This document shows, piece by piece, positions 48,140 to 60,649 of a stretch of 64,000 bases of DNA. This DNA is from Cymbidium sinense. Lineage: Eukaryota; Streptophyta; Magnoliopsida; Asparagales; Orchidaceae. The DNA lies in the NCBI GenBank assembly GCA_021442155.1, contig CM038221.1, positions 79,190,494 through 79,254,493 of the forward strand, written 5' to 3'. Made by a program: the position numbers and the translations under genes. The notes beneath the pieces are model-generated. The model saw only the letters and a list, made by a program, of their open reading frames with translations, had not been told where the DNA came from and did no database searches. Position 1 is the stretch's first letter. Each line of letters opens with the position of its first letter.

Positions 48140-48783
48140 CAGTTTACCTATTTTGATATTTGATTATTCGATTGTTTATTCTGAAAAAAAATTCAGTTCT
48201 CTCTCCTACTTGCTGGCCCTATGTAAGTACTAATAAATTGTGAAAAAAGTTATCATATTCTGACTAAAGGTTAAATAATAGAAATTTTGAAAATTAAATA
48301 TTTTTGTAGATCATAAAAATTAAAAACACACCGGTTACAAATTGCCGTAACATTAAATCCTAACCATAAAAGATAATTAAGATCCAAGATTATTTAAAAA
48401 CAATTAAAAATTTGACCCATACTAAAATAATTATTTGGCTGACTCGATCTCAACTGGCACATCGACACTTTTCTTAAAGAAAAATAAAAATAAAAAATAG
48501 ATATTTTCCACGAAGATATGAGTTTGAGCAGGAACGTAGCGATAGTCATCGCTTTTCTGTAAGTCCTAAATTTAACTGAAAAATTATCCCACAGTTCCAC
48601 TGCTCCCACTCACATACCTAGCACAACCAGTTTCAGATCCGGCCTCTATTCTCGAAGAGAAGATCAACAAGCACAATCAAACACAAGAACCTACACTCTC
48701 CCCAACCACTCGATCTCTCCCTCCTGAACCGCTTAAGAATATTTTTTTTTCGCCATCCTCTCTCACTCGGCGTCAGTGTCACT
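48140..48783 (+). promoter_or_regulatory. Upstream region and probable 5' leader of the kinase gene
   Basis: Bases 48610-48780 become richer in C and CT tracts (CTCTCCCCAACCACTCG, CTCTCTCCCTCCTG, CCATCCTCTCTCACTC), as in plant leaders. A TATA box cannot be assigned with confidence; the A-rich stretch at 48480-48500 is a weak candidate. The transcription start is not determined. Confidence 0.5.
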
Positions 48784-48834
48784 ATGGACGCCGACGAAGA
48801 GGAGGTTGGAAGTTGCTTCTACTCGGAAAGCTAG
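48784..48834 (+). CDS. Upstream ORF of 16 codons in the kinase leader
   Basis: ATG at 48784 opens MDADEEEVGSCFYSES and stops at 48832-48834, 41 bases before the kinase ATG. The start context ACTATGG has G at +4. It is strongly acidic at its N-terminus. If in the mature leader it could lower translation of the kinase. Whether it is translated or conserved cannot be judged from one sequence. Confidence 0.45.
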   Translation: MDADEEEVGSCFYSES

Positions 48835-48875
48835 CTCATTTAGCTTTGCCACTCTCCTGATATTTCTTGAAAGTC

Positions 48876-49205
48876 ATGGGCTGCATCTGCGGCAAGCCCT
48901 CTGCGATTGAGGACAACAGAGAAACCCGGAGGTCGCGGCCTGCTTTGGCATCTCAGGTTGACTCAGCGCCGGCCATTTCTACAGAGAAGCTTCCGGTCAG
49001 AGTGAACAGTCACGATGCGGAGAGGAGAGGGGAAAGACAGGGCTATTCTATTCAGCAGCAGTTGCAGACTATTGGCAGCATTCCGAAGGCTATGGAAGGG
49101 GAGCAGGTCACTGCGGGGTGGCCGGCATGGCTTGTGGCCGTTGCAGGAGAGTCCATACGTGGTTGGGTTCCGCGGCGGGCAGATTCGTTTGAGAAGCTTG
49201 ACAAA
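48876..49205 (+). CDS. Exon 1 of a CDK-like Ser/Thr protein kinase (At1g54610-like)
   Basis: The start is the ATG at 48876, giving MGCICGKPSAIED; glycine 2 and cysteines 3 and 5 are a typical N-myristoylation/palmitoylation signal, so membrane attachment is likely. A variable Arg/Ser-rich stretch follows to about residue 70, then SIPKAMEGEQVTAGWPAWL, VAVAGESIRGWVPRRAD and SFEKLDK, the segment just before the kinase glycine loop in plant 'probable serine/threonine-protein kinase At1g54610' proteins. The exon has 110 whole codons and ends at AAA followed by GTAAGC, a good donor; without splicing the frame stops seven bases into the intron. The next exon should begin IGQGTYS; I did not find it in the window. 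It phosphorylates unknown substrates. The exon is GC-rich compared with its neighbours. Confidence 0.88.
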
Positions 49206-52139
49206 GTAAGCTAGTGGTTTTCCTCGTCTAAAATATCAGCGAAAATTTCTGTGCGTCCATTTTTTTTTTTTAATTTTTATAAAATTTCTATTTTGATATG
49301 GTTGACTGCCTTTAGTTTGAAGATGATAGCATTTTTTGGTTTCTCTTCTTTGAATTATCTTTAATAGTTGTTGTTTGGTGACTGGTAACGGTGTTCGAAG
49401 CTTATTGACCATTGTGCTAGGAGCTAAAGTAAAAGTGTGATTTTGTTTGAAGGTTAGGTAGAAGAAAGCTTGATAACAAACTACATTGTCCATGAGCAGT
49501 TAGTTAAACACGAGAAACAATCTGGAGCTGGAAGATTTATGTTTTTTTGAGCCTAAAGGTTGGTGTATATTATAATGGATGGGATTTGTGGTGAATATAA
49601 GTTTATGTTGTATGATTTCTGTTCAGTCGAGAACGGCATTTTTTTCGGAATTATTTGATTTTTTATTTATTTATGAGAACAACATCTTGATATTACGCTA
49701 TGCTGTTAAAAGGATTTAAATACAATCTGTTTGCATAGTGGCTTTGAATGAGTTCTAGTTTGCTATATGTTGCGTAATCATTGTTTGCAGAGATTTTCTT
49801 ATTCTTTGCTTTCTAAAAATAAATTGTTTTGTGTAAACATGTGTCCCACTTCATGACTTCTTCAGATGATGGAGCACGCTTGTGGAAGAACTCGTCCAGT
49901 CATGTGAGAGCATGTGATTTTATTTAGACAACGTTACAACAAGACAATATTACCAAAAGAAGTTTCAATTGATTTTGCTCAATCGATTTGTTTATTCACA
50001 TAAAAAAGCAATGATAAATTTTGATTGAGGATGAGAACTAGTCAAATGAGCAGATAAGGAAATTTATATATTATTATTCCCTGTTGTCAACATCGCGTTG
50101 CAGTTGCTCTTTTGGTAATTCCTTTTTATTTTTAATATTTTTATGATTATTTGTGAGAATGCTACATTAACTCTGACAAACTTTTGAATCCGGAGTGTCT
50201 TATCAAATAACCAAAATTAGATGTTAGTTGGGGAGTAGATTTCAGGCATGCACCAGCATGTAAATAAATTGGGCATAAACTTTTTTTTTTTGATAAACTA
50301 TTGAAATTTAATTTTATAATTTTTGCAAAGAAAGGCATCACTTGAATACTTGAAATAAAGAACCAATAGCTTTATGGAAAAGTTAAACTGAGAACGTTAT
50401 GAGTTATTTTTGTGTTTCTTTGGTGGTATGACTCATAATATAATCATTTAATCTCATTGCTCCGATAATAGCTAATCAGTGAAGTCATCATTAGTGCTTT
50501 AATGGCTGCTTTGGTGGCAACCATTTTATTGCTGGAAAGAAAAGAAATTTGAAAGGAAAAAAAAAAAAAACTTATGGTGGTGATTATGATTTGTGATTTG
50601 GTGTGGTTTTAACAACTTCAATGAAGTTTCCTTAGGTGAATAATGAATACTGATTCTGTGATCTTTCAGTTGTTAGTAGGGCTTCTGACTTCTAGTAGTA
50701 TGCCATTGACTAGAAGTTGGCCACTTGAAAGATGCTATTTTAGTAGAAACTGACAAAACGAAGGAGACCAGCCATGCGAAAGCCAACTAGGATAAGGAGA
50801 ATAACTAAGCAAAAAGACTATCGTGGCATAAACCAATCAGGTGAAGGAGGCTGGTTAGACATAAATGGAAGTCAAAGGTGGCCGAATAGATAGTAATTGA
50901 TCAAATTAAGTGGTTTGACTTGGCAAGGTTTATGTTAAGAATACATGGAAGTAACTTTAGTGATTAGAAAATGTAGGAAATTATTTGTAATTTTCTCCAT
51001 CTTAAAATCTTAAGCTAAAAAGCCCCTAAATGATCTGACTAGAAAGCTTATTTATATGCTTGGTCATAAGTTCTCGAAGAATTCTGAAAAGATGATTGAT
51101 GCATATTTTGAATGGATTGTAGCAAATTTATGCACCCTCATATAAATCTATACAAAAGTGAAATGGACAAAATTGCCCCTCAAGATTTGTGTTGCTTGGC
51201 CCTATCAACCTTGAAACAGTGCAACCTTCCTCCCATTTCATTGATTGAAAGGTAGAAGGCATGAAATGATATCATGATTCTTCATGCTACGAAAAATTTA
51301 TGTAGTGGATTGAAGGGGAAAAAATTGAGTAGGAATAACTCTTCCTCATTCAACCAACCCAAAATAGTTGAGATAAGAATGTTGGTAAAAATACTTTCTC
51401 ATCAGATCCAATTAAAACAATTGTCATCACTTAAAAAAGAAAATTATAGGATTTTTCATCATCCCATGTGGAATATTTTGAAACAAATCATATGCTTGAG
51501 ATGGAGCTTACAAGTTGTAGTAATTTAGAGAGGATCTAATAGTTTTTGTTTTTCATGTGCCAATGATTGCTCATTGACATAAACTGAGGCCTCCATCATG
51601 GATGTCATGGGGTACTCAAATTGGAGGATCTGTCTTGACTCGCTTGGTGGTCCAATAGCAACTTGTGCACGATCTGTTGACTTGCTTTGTGGTCCAATAA
51701 CTACTCATGCATGATAGGCATCCAGTCCAGGTCGCATGTCATCAATCACCTCTTGAGAAGCCCTTTCAAGGAAGATTGGCATAAACTTAATCTAAGATTA
51801 GTTTGGGCGAGTTCTAGCTCCTTTGGGTTTTTGTTTGCTTTGTATAGATGTGCAATGATGTTGTTTTTCCCCTTGAAGCAAGTTTGGGGTCAATTAAGCT
51901 TATTTGACCTCGAGCTCGATTCATTAAATCTAGTAAAACTAGATTCCGTTTTAGTCTTTCGGAGTATTTTTCATTTTTATGCTTAAAATGTACTATGAGG
52001 TACTTTTTTTTTATAAAATTCCAACAACATTAAAATTACTTAGATACATTCCTCAATTACTTTTAAGTAGCTTTTGCCTATTCAATTATTTTCAGGTTTT
52101 ATGGTGAGATTTTTAGCCTTTTATGCAGAGACTTCCGAC
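49206..52139 (+). other. Presumed first intron of the kinase gene (transposon-poor part)
   Basis: It starts with GTAAGC. The DNA is AT-rich and holds no kinase exon that I can see. A 42-bp direct duplication (GACTCGCTTGGTGGTCC / GACTTGCTTTGTGGTCC) lies at about 51637-51720. A few open frames (for example around 51274-51528) have no recognisable content. Confidence 0.55.
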
Positions 52140-52142
52140 TAA
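52140..52142. repeat. Harbinger target-site duplication TAA, left
   Basis: TAA before the left inverted repeat; TAA at 55548-55550 after the right one. A 3-bp TWA duplication is standard for PIF/Harbinger. Confidence 0.8.
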
Positions 52143-53039
52143 GGGTGCATTTAGGAGCATGATGCGGCTTTGTTTCGTTATTGAACACAACTACAGGCTA
52201 CTTGGAAATCATAGTTGGACTACGTTTGATGTAAAAGCGTGACTCAAAATTGGAATTTTGTGATCGGGGTGAAGGGATCGTGTCCCACATTCTTGCCTTT
52301 TTATTTCCTTAAATTGCCATTATTTTATTACCCGACCCAATTCCCTTGACTCCTGTGAACGACTCCCAGCCACGATCCATTGTCGATGACATTTTTGTCC
52401 TAATTCCATCTCGATGACATGAGCTCGACTCATCCCTTTCTACGACAACTCCCATAGATCCATCCTGACGATGTGAGCTTTGCCATCCTGTTCGACGATA
52501 ACTGTCTTCAGGTATGTGGTCGATTAATATTTTTATTATTTTGTAGATTTATCCCTTTCAAATATCACTTCATTTCACACCTGCCCTACATTGCTTTCTC
52601 CTATTGCTATTTTTGTGAGTGTTTTCCTTTATAGGAAATTTTCTGTTCCCGAGGGTTGGTTTCCCCACTTAATGCATCCGAACTTTTGGGGTGAGAAAAC
52701 ACTGTAATCTGCATTTTTGTTTGAGACACAATTTTGTATGAACATTTTGCTAATTTGGCGTGGCTTCTCCTATATGCATCGGATGGCAGTGACTCACCTG
52801 CGACTTGCATATTTGCTTTGGTTCCTAGATGATCTACTTTTGGAACATGGGTCTTTGTTCTTTTTTGGGCAATGATGACATCTTCATTCAGATGTAACAA
52901 AGTAGAATTTATTTCCCCAACTTTTGCTAGCAGATTGCTTTGGATGACCTCCCTCTCTGCTTCCCTTTAGATCTCATTTGATGGTCTATTCTTGCAGTTT
53001 TATGGCTTGCTTTTCTTGACCCCCCTCTTTGCTTAATTA

Positions 53040-53470
53040 GAGGTCAAGGTAGACTTGATGTTCGGCGGAGTCGTTGCTACAGGTGATCATTCATGGACTC
53101 CAAATCAAGGAGTGCAGGTCGATGTGACAGACCATATAGATTTAGAACAGAAAGAAAGTTTTGATGATCCCATAGACGAATCCCTTCATAGTCTTAATGG
53201 CCATATTCAATTCAGTCATGCTAATCACCAAACATCCCTACGGCCAAAAAGTGGGAGAAGGAAAAGGTTGGTAGTGCATATCTAAGGACTCAATCCACAA
53301 CTAGTAATTGCTTGTACGAATATCTCTTCTGGGTCAAGCTGTTCGAACAACCATCGGTTGCAGAAGTAGTGAAAATATTAGAGCAAAATACAAAAATTTT
53401 TGAAGACATTCTGCTTCATATATTTTTGACAAAGCTTCTTGAAGATCCCATAAAGTGAGAGTTCTTTATG
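53040..53470 (+). pseudogene. MYB/SANT-like partner ORF of Harbinger (C-terminal part)
   Basis: One frame (53055-53285) is rich in Asp, Glu and His and ends in the basic RPKSGRRKR. The next frames keep PSVAEVVKILEQNTKIFED, then LLHIFLTKLLEDPIK and FMSITLERRI, followed by HYLHFVFEKC. This alternating acid/basic tail with a final helix looks like the MYB/SANT-domain proteins (L10-interacting type) that accompany Harbinger transposases and help bind element ends. The trihelix DNA-binding part upstream is not recognisable. The assignment is inference from content and position. Confidence 0.5.
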
Positions 53471-53739
53471 TCAATAACTCTTGAGCGAAGGATTCATTAT
53501 CTGCATTTTGTTTTTGAAAAATGTGATTCATGACTGTTATTCTGGGATGAAACTCTTTTTTGAGAAATCATTTGGTTGATCTTTTATGTTTTTTGTGATC
53601 TTGTGGATCAGTTTTTTTGAAATACAAGTTTGTGGATTTTGTTTGATATTCAAAATGCTTGTATATTTTTGGTTGTACATACTATCTTCTATGTTATATA
53701 TTTCATGTGCTTTTATATTTGACAAATTCTATAATTCTT

Positions 53740-54900
53740 TTAGCAATGAATGACAAGGATAGAGTGCGTTGCAAAAATATAATTGTAATAGCTATATGTT
53801 TAATACATGAGTATCATGAATCGTATATTTCATGGAACCCTTGTATGACATCTACCGTAGTAGGTCATTCGAGAAGGTTTCATAAAATGTTTTGTTATCA
53901 CAAACAATATTTGTTGATCTGTTACAAGAATTACATGCTGTTCATGGCCTCCATGGCTCCACTTGGATGACTTCAAGAGTGGTGCTAGCTATCACAATTT
54001 ACATTTTATCATATAACGAATCAATGAGAGCAGCCTGTGAGTGATCTCAACACTCTTTTGAAACAGTAAGTAGATATTTCTCAATTGGTTGGGATGATTT
54101 GGTTTGTCTTTCTTCTAAAGTTGTGAAGCCAAAAGATCTAAGCTTTCAAAATACATCTAAAGAGATTTGGATGATCATCAATATATGTCCTATTTTAAGA
54201 TTTCAATACTATTTTTTTTCAAACGTTTCTCGAGTGCCTAAACTATAAGATTTCAATACTATTTTTTTTCAAATGTTTCTCTAGTGCCTAAACTATAAGA
54301 TGTCACCATGTGATATAGGATTGTATCGGAGTGATTGATGGGACACGTATTGATGCACGTGTGCTCAAAATCAAGAAGATTGCTTACATTGGATGTTGCG
54401 GTGCACTAACATAAAATATAATAGTAGCGTGCGATTTCAATATGTGTTTCACTTTTATAATGACTGGATGGGAAGACAGTGCATACGATAGTCGCATTTT
54501 TAAGTTTGTTATATGATTCCATCAACACAAATTTCTAGTTCAATCACCATGTTGGTTTGTTTTTAAATAATGTCAATTCTTTTCATTATTAAATTAATTA
54601 ATGGTTGTATTTTCTAATACGAAAATATTATTTAGTTTATGTTGGATATTCAATAGAGTGGGTATTTCTTAAGTCACATCTCTGATTTTTAGAAGAATAG
54701 CCAACTAATTCGGGGAAGAAAATAATTATTTAATAAGCGATATTCCTCCTTACATGGTGTTACTAAGAGGACCTTTAGAGTTTGGAAGAAAAAGTTGGTT
54801 ATTCTTCGAGATATGCCTACGTATACTTTCAAAAAACAGGTTAAGATTGTGACTGCAATAATGTCACTACACAATTATATATGCCATCATCTGTCAAATT
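53740..54900 (+). pseudogene. PIF/Harbinger DDE transposase, broken
   Basis: Starting near 53743, NDKDRVRCKN is followed by TSTVVGHSRRFHKMF, then a frame-shifted part with ETVSRYFS around 54070 and SFQNTSKEIWDD. The catalytic core reads DCIGVIDGTRIDARV (first Asp codon 54337-54339), then IAYIGCCGA with a TAA stop where CAA is expected, VACDFNMCF and TGWEDSAYDSRIF (second Asp codon 54487-54489). At 54738 the frame gives RYSSLHGVTKRTFRVWKKK; the third acidic residue (normally Glu before RTF) is Lys, codon AAG 54765-54767. RDMPTYTFKKQVKIV and LHNYI follow. A 50-bp duplication before the first Asp adds a shift. The enzyme would cut at the element ends; it is inactive. Confidence 0.9.
54197..54296 (+). 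repeat. 50-bp tandem duplication inside the Harbinger transposase
   Basis: Two copies, starting at 54197 and 54247, of AAGATTTCAATACTATTTTT... to AACTAT differ at two bases. The length is not a multiple of three. Confidence 0.95.
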
Positions 54901-55550
54901 ATGACTTTGATTTCAATACTGTATTTAAAAATCAGTCGAATGCCCCTCTTGAAGCATATGACTATTGATTTATAGTTGATGTTAATGATGATGTCGCTAA
55001 CTCTTGCATACAAGATGGGGAAAGTGTTGAAGAGATAATTGAGTTGAGAGTGCAAATCACAAATATTTTAGTTTGTGGGTATGATGTTGTTTGCTAGTTA
55101 TCATAGATATTTTGTTAAATTACATTTAAGTGTTGTTTGAAATTTCAACTTTTGTTAAACTTTCATCTTTTTTATATAGACATTTTAGATTGTTTTTGCT
55201 TAATCTAAATATAATTTGATTTTGTATAACAATTTTGTTCATGTAGTTTAAGAGTATTATGATGAGAATGATGATGATATATAAGTAATTGACTTTTTGA
55301 ATGGTTTTGAATGTTTATTAACAGTTACATATAATGATTATTAACGTCTGAAAACTCTTTGTATTCATTAATACATATAAGGGTATTTTAATTTTTTATC
55401 CACAAATAGTTGCAACATAGTAGATTCACAATTGAATTTTTCAAATGGAATCACTGCATCATAAACAGTTGTTACCTGATAGCAATTTTTCCTGCATCAA
55501 TTTCACAATTACTTATTCAAACAGCTGCTGTTGTCCCAAAGGCACCCTAA

Positions 55551-57091
55551 GAGTTGCTATATCGTTCCACTATTTTCTTTATTATTTTCACCCATAATTA
55601 ATATTTACTGCTTGAAATAACAGACATGGCACATGAATTTGCTATGCAATTATCTTTTGTTGAAAGTTAAAGCTAAAATAGATATTCCAAAGAATGAGTT
55701 AGGAATGTTATTACATGTATATTCTTAATAGGTTTTTTAGCCATCGCTAGGTATTACTTCTTACAAGTTATGATCCTTTTTGTTTTATTTTATTTTATAG
55801 AAAAAAAAATAAAAGACACTATCATGTTTAGTCCCTTGATAATAATGTTATTACATGTATTCTTCTTTCAAGTTCTCCAACAAGAGCTAGGTAATAATTG
55901 TCATAAGTTATGATGTTTTTTATTTTCTTTTTTCAATAAGAAAAATAGGGAAACTATCATGCTTATAATTTGTTATGACATGCAACCTCTAGCCATTTCA
56001 TATGTATATTGGTGCTACCTTTTGTAGCGCTATGGTGCTTCTAGCTGACAAATTCAGTTTTGAAGCAGTTTTAGAGTCGATTAGGGGAGTTATTTTAGTG
56101 AGACTCACATGTTAAAGAATATAAGGGCTTAAAGAGGATTTCTAGGGGGTTCTAGTGTTCTTTAGAGTGTCACTTAGTATGTGTGAGAATGTGAATAGTA
56201 TGAAAAAGGGTGCACTTAGCAGATCAAGGAGTCGGAGATAGAGTTGAGAGAACATTTTTTGGTTCACTCTTTCCTATTCTTTATATATTCTTATGTATCT
56301 TTTTAAATGTTGTTGTATTATAATAGTATGTACTCTTTCACAATTCACTAAGTGTTTTTACTCTGGATTTATGGTAAATTTTACTGTTCTTTGAAAATCT
56401 TGAGTTGATGTTGGATTAAATTATATTAGTTATTTTAGTTTTCTTGTACTTTATTTAGTTGTGTTATGTCCAAACCCAAACTTAATATTAAATATGATCT
56501 ATAGATATCAGAAGAGTTTTAAAAGAACAATTAGAGAGAAACAAATAAATTTTAGGTATATAGGAATATAATACTTGGAGATTTGTAAGTTTAAAAGAAA
56601 TGTTATGAATGCAATCACTCAAACTAATTAGTATAGACATATAACTAAGCAGTGGGATTGATTGAGATATAAGATGATAATTTTCTTGATTGACATCAAT
56701 TTTAATAGAAAGTTTTCATCAAAAGATTTCAAAAAATTAGTGTAGGTGAACTATAATTTCAGGGTATTACCTCTATTATTATCATCTAGAAGCAATATTA
56801 TATTATAGATTTAAAATCTTTGTAGTTATATAGTATAGATTTTAAAAATTTTGTAATTATAGTTTCCATCAAATTTGATTAGTTGGATAAAGAATTGGTT
56901 AATAAAAGATCAGTACATCACTTATTAAAAATTTCAAATTAGATTCTCATGGGAATGATATTTGACTCACCTCAATATTACTTATATGATTATGGTGAAT
57001 ATATATATATATATATATATTCTTGCCTTTATGTATCCCTTTGGAAAGGATGAATGAAAACAAAAATATATATATATATATATGCCTTTTT
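55551..57091. other. Unassigned intronic or intergenic DNA with local repeats
   Basis: A 140-bp degenerate duplication spans about 55704-55983, both halves starting AATGTTATTACATGTAT. 56.02-56.33 kb reads like an LTR or leader with AGCGCTATGGTGCTTC and TCACTCTTTCC but has no clear edges. AT microsatellites lie at 56999-57020 and 57066-57083. No gene is visible. Confidence 0.55.
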
Positions 57092-60000
57092 GGGACACCA
57101 CATGATTGAGATGTTCTTATTGGGTGATGAATTACATGAGGGAAAGATGTCTATCTGAAAGATAGAAGTCATTTATCACCTGATTGATTTAATCACCGAA
57201 TAAGGACTCTTAGACGTTTTATGTATTAGAGATTCTTCCTCTACTTTATATGAAAAAGTAAAACAGAGTTTATTTTAAATCGGATTCGTTAAGTTCCCCA
57301 TACGGGCAAGCCCCAATAGTTAATTATATCTTAAGGAATAAAATTCCTTAGGAATACTTTCAATTAAGGTAAATGATTGTTGTCTCTAAAGATTTTGAAG
57401 GTAGGACTATCAATCGATTGATTTAATTTTAGAAGATCAAGTAGGATCGATCAAAAGAGGGAGTTCTTATCGAAGCTAAATGAAGATGAGTAGGGGATGC
57501 TTGGGATCTTGAAGCACAGTAAACATCTATTATCATGGTTGAGAACTTTATATTTTGAAATGATTTATTTGTTTGAGTTGAATTTTTATTAGAAATCTAG
57601 GATTTATAATTCCATGATATAAGGTCATTGAAATACCTACGATGCGATGATTTATGCTCGTAGTTTGCAAGAGTGTAATCTAGAACTAAATCTAGGAGTT
57701 TTGGCGAGGGTCAAGCCTATTTAAGGAGAAAATATGTATTTGATTTATATTCATGAGAGGATAAATCACCACTATTATAATTTGGGGTGGCCGAACTCAC
57801 TACGATTTTAAATATATGTAGGCAAGTCATATCTTTGAAGATATAACATGTTGTTTATTTAGAAAGAGATTAAGTCCATATCCTGATTAGATCATATTGG
57901 ACATAATTTAATGACTTAAATCACTCGACTGTTGGACTTATAAACGCTTAGGGGTGGCCGTCAACTAACTCTTACTACGATTTTAAATATATGTGCAGTC
58001 GTATCTTTCAAGATAAATTTAACGTGTTGTTTATTTAGAAAGAGTAAGTCCTTAAACATCACAGAGATTAGATCATATTGGACATAATTTAATGACTTAA
58101 ATCTAATGTAAATTTTATTATGTTTTATTTTCATTTTTGACAATCAATTTGACACAAGTTTTAGGATTCATATTCCAAATGCATGAGAAATTAAATTATG
58201 GGCTAAAATCAGTAAGATAGGAGGTTTGTTTTTGGCTCACCATGAGCCAGTTCTCGGCAAAAGTGGAAGCCCTCCAAATCAAAACAAGATACTTTTTATG
58301 ATGTGAGAAAGAAAATACATGGGTTCTTAATTTTTTATCTTGTTTATAACCTAGACTTTAGGTGAAGCTATGAGTTATTTATTTTTGGTTTGAATTGATT
58401 AGTTAGATATAAAATTTACTTTCTTAAGAGCTTAATCATCGTTATACATTAAGAGGAAGAAGCTAGGAAAGATGTCATCTTAGTGCACGGTAAACAAACA
58501 TCATAATTTATAAAATTTATGAGAAAAGAATAAAATTATTTGTGGTGGCTCATGCATAAACTTGAAAATAAATTGAGTAAAGCTCTACCCTTATATAACC
58601 TAGATTACAAATGAATTAAATACAATCAAGAAGGAATTTATTGTTATGGGGGGTCTTCATTCTTCATTCTTCATTTCTTTTTTCTTTCTTCTTTTGGTTT
58701 GGGTAGTTTCTAAAGAGCACATGGTATATAAGATATAGTTTTATAACCAATATTTATCCTAATTCCTCATAATAATCATTCCAAATCCTAATTACAAAAT
58801 TACATAAAAATGAGAAAAAAGAAATCTAACTAAAAACTTCAAAATAGAGATTAGCTAAACAAACCACAATCACGATATGAATAAATTGGACTTAGCACCC
58901 CACATATGGGTAACTAAGTCCACCTGACATATTTTGGATTATACTTAGCGGTATAAACAACCTGCACAACAAAAATATTTTTTTTTTATATTTTTATTAC
59001 AACTTTAAGCAATCCTCTGAGAAACGATGGTTAAAAAGATTGCTTATTCTCTACTTTACATCACTCAACATCCAAATAAAACATCACATCAAAACAAAAG
59101 TAACATTAAAAACCATAACATAAAGTAGAAATGGTGACTTACTAATGTGTGTGCTATTTAAAGTTTGTGTGGTATGTTTAGCTAGGCTTTAAGGTTGAAG
59201 TTTTCTAAGTATGAAAAATGTTCAACTTAGATTATGGTTTTATTTAAGCGATTTAATTGACTTAAGTTGAATTTTATTTAATGATTTATTTTGGTTTGAA
59301 TGAACCTACAATTAATTACTAAAAGTTGTAAAGAGGAAAAAAGAAGAGAATTTTTCTTTCCTCCCTACCTTAAGTAATTTCTAAGATAAATTCATATTTG
59401 ATTTTTGTTTAGTGAATGCTTTATTATGTGTTTTAGTTAATCCTAAGTTTAGATTTTTCCAAACAATATTCAAAAGAAAGATATTTTAAAATTAAGTAAA
59501 TGAATTATTATCACAAAAAACACAACATTTTGTTTCTTTCCCAAATATACTACGTATGGATGAATTTTAAACATATCTATTGTCTAATTAAAATGTTTAC
59601 ACCTTATGATGAATCTAAGAGAGTTTGCTTAAGAAAATTTGGAATGTTTTATGATGCATGATTTTGTTAAGTAGAAAGAGACATTCTTTTATCCATTATT
59701 CATATGCATTTATGTATGAATACGTAAGTGAGTCTGACGTCATTATTTTACAGGGGTGTAAGATTCTGAATATCTTTGTCCAAGTCTTTGTAGGGATGTA
59801 ATATATCACTTTTCTTAAATATAAGTGCATGTACAAAACGAAATGAAAGGAAAAAGAGTCGTGCAAAAAGTTTATGTTTGTTTGTTTAATTTGTTGGTTG
59901 TTTAATTTATATGTGCAATATAAGAATCCTTCTTAATTCATGACATGGGAATGTATAAGAACAAATTTAAGCAAGTGTTATGTTCTTTTCAAAGGAACTA

Positions 60001-60640
60001 TACACTTTGTAAAGTCCTATACAAACCATATTAAGAAAAGAAAAGAAAATCACATGACACATTTCTATATTTTAAATGCAAATTATAAGTAATTATAAGT
60101 AATACACTTTCCATTTTAACGTTTGATTTATAAATTTTAAAATAGTTTTATTTAATGTGATAATAGTAATTATATATTTTATTAAACGTCAATTTGACAT
60201 AAAGAAAATATTTCATTTTTAATTCGATTTTTAAAAGGCATGAATGCATGATTTTCTCATGACATACATTTATATCTTGTAAATAAAGTGATGAAAGCGT
60301 ATATAAATTCATTAATTAATTCACAGAAAATCTTATGAAATAAGATTATTTAAATATCAAAATTATTTAAAGAGATTTTTTGTTTTTTTGTTTGAGTTTG
60401 ATTTGATTTTAGGAAATATGAAAAGTTTGCTTATCCAACCTTTATTTCCATGTGTATGTTATTTTAGTTTAATTTTAGAACCATTAGATTAATTTTATGT
60501 TTCTTGGTTAAGGTGTACATTAAATCATTTAATCCTTTATACAATCTTTAACATATTTAACCAAATAATGTACATATATGACAAAAATCATGAGAATTTA
60601 AATCATGACAGAGAAAGTGTGAACTCAGAAAATTCACTCG
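57092..60640 (-). repeat. R1 dispersed repeat, copy e (inverted)
   Basis: It begins GGGACACC (57092-57099), the inverse of the GGTGTCCC end of copies a and d. Going right it shows, reversed, the order of copy a from 13.48 down to about 8.8 kb: the lead-in to the GGAGTC... block (57.2 kb), AGCTCTACCCTTATA (58.59 kb), CACCCCACATATGGGTAACTAAGTCCACCTG (58.9 kb), CTTTCATCAC in reverse near 60.29 kb and the TTGATTTGATTTTAGG segment near 60.4 kb. No gene is visible. Confidence 0.7.
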
Positions 60641-60649
60641 ATAATTTTG

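Larger units (their letters stand above)
52143..55547 (+). mobile_element. PIF/Harbinger transposon, full length (3405 bp)
   Basis: The left end GGGTGCATTTAGGAGC pairs with the right end, which read inward is GGGTGCCTTTGGGACA; 12 of the first 14 bases match. The flanks are TAA on both sides. Two gene remnants lie inside: a MYB/SANT-type ORF end (about 53.04-53.47 kb) and a DDE transposase (about 53.74-54.9 kb), the usual two-gene set of this superfamily. 52.14-53.04 kb has only short frames, probably degenerate 5' exons. Both genes are dead. Confidence 0.85.

Noticed and set aside
49206..52139. Possible kinase exon 2 in the first 3 kb of the intron
   Set aside because: No frame gives a glycine loop (GxGxYSxVY) or the following ALKKVRFD-type text; open stretches are AT-biased and unrelated.
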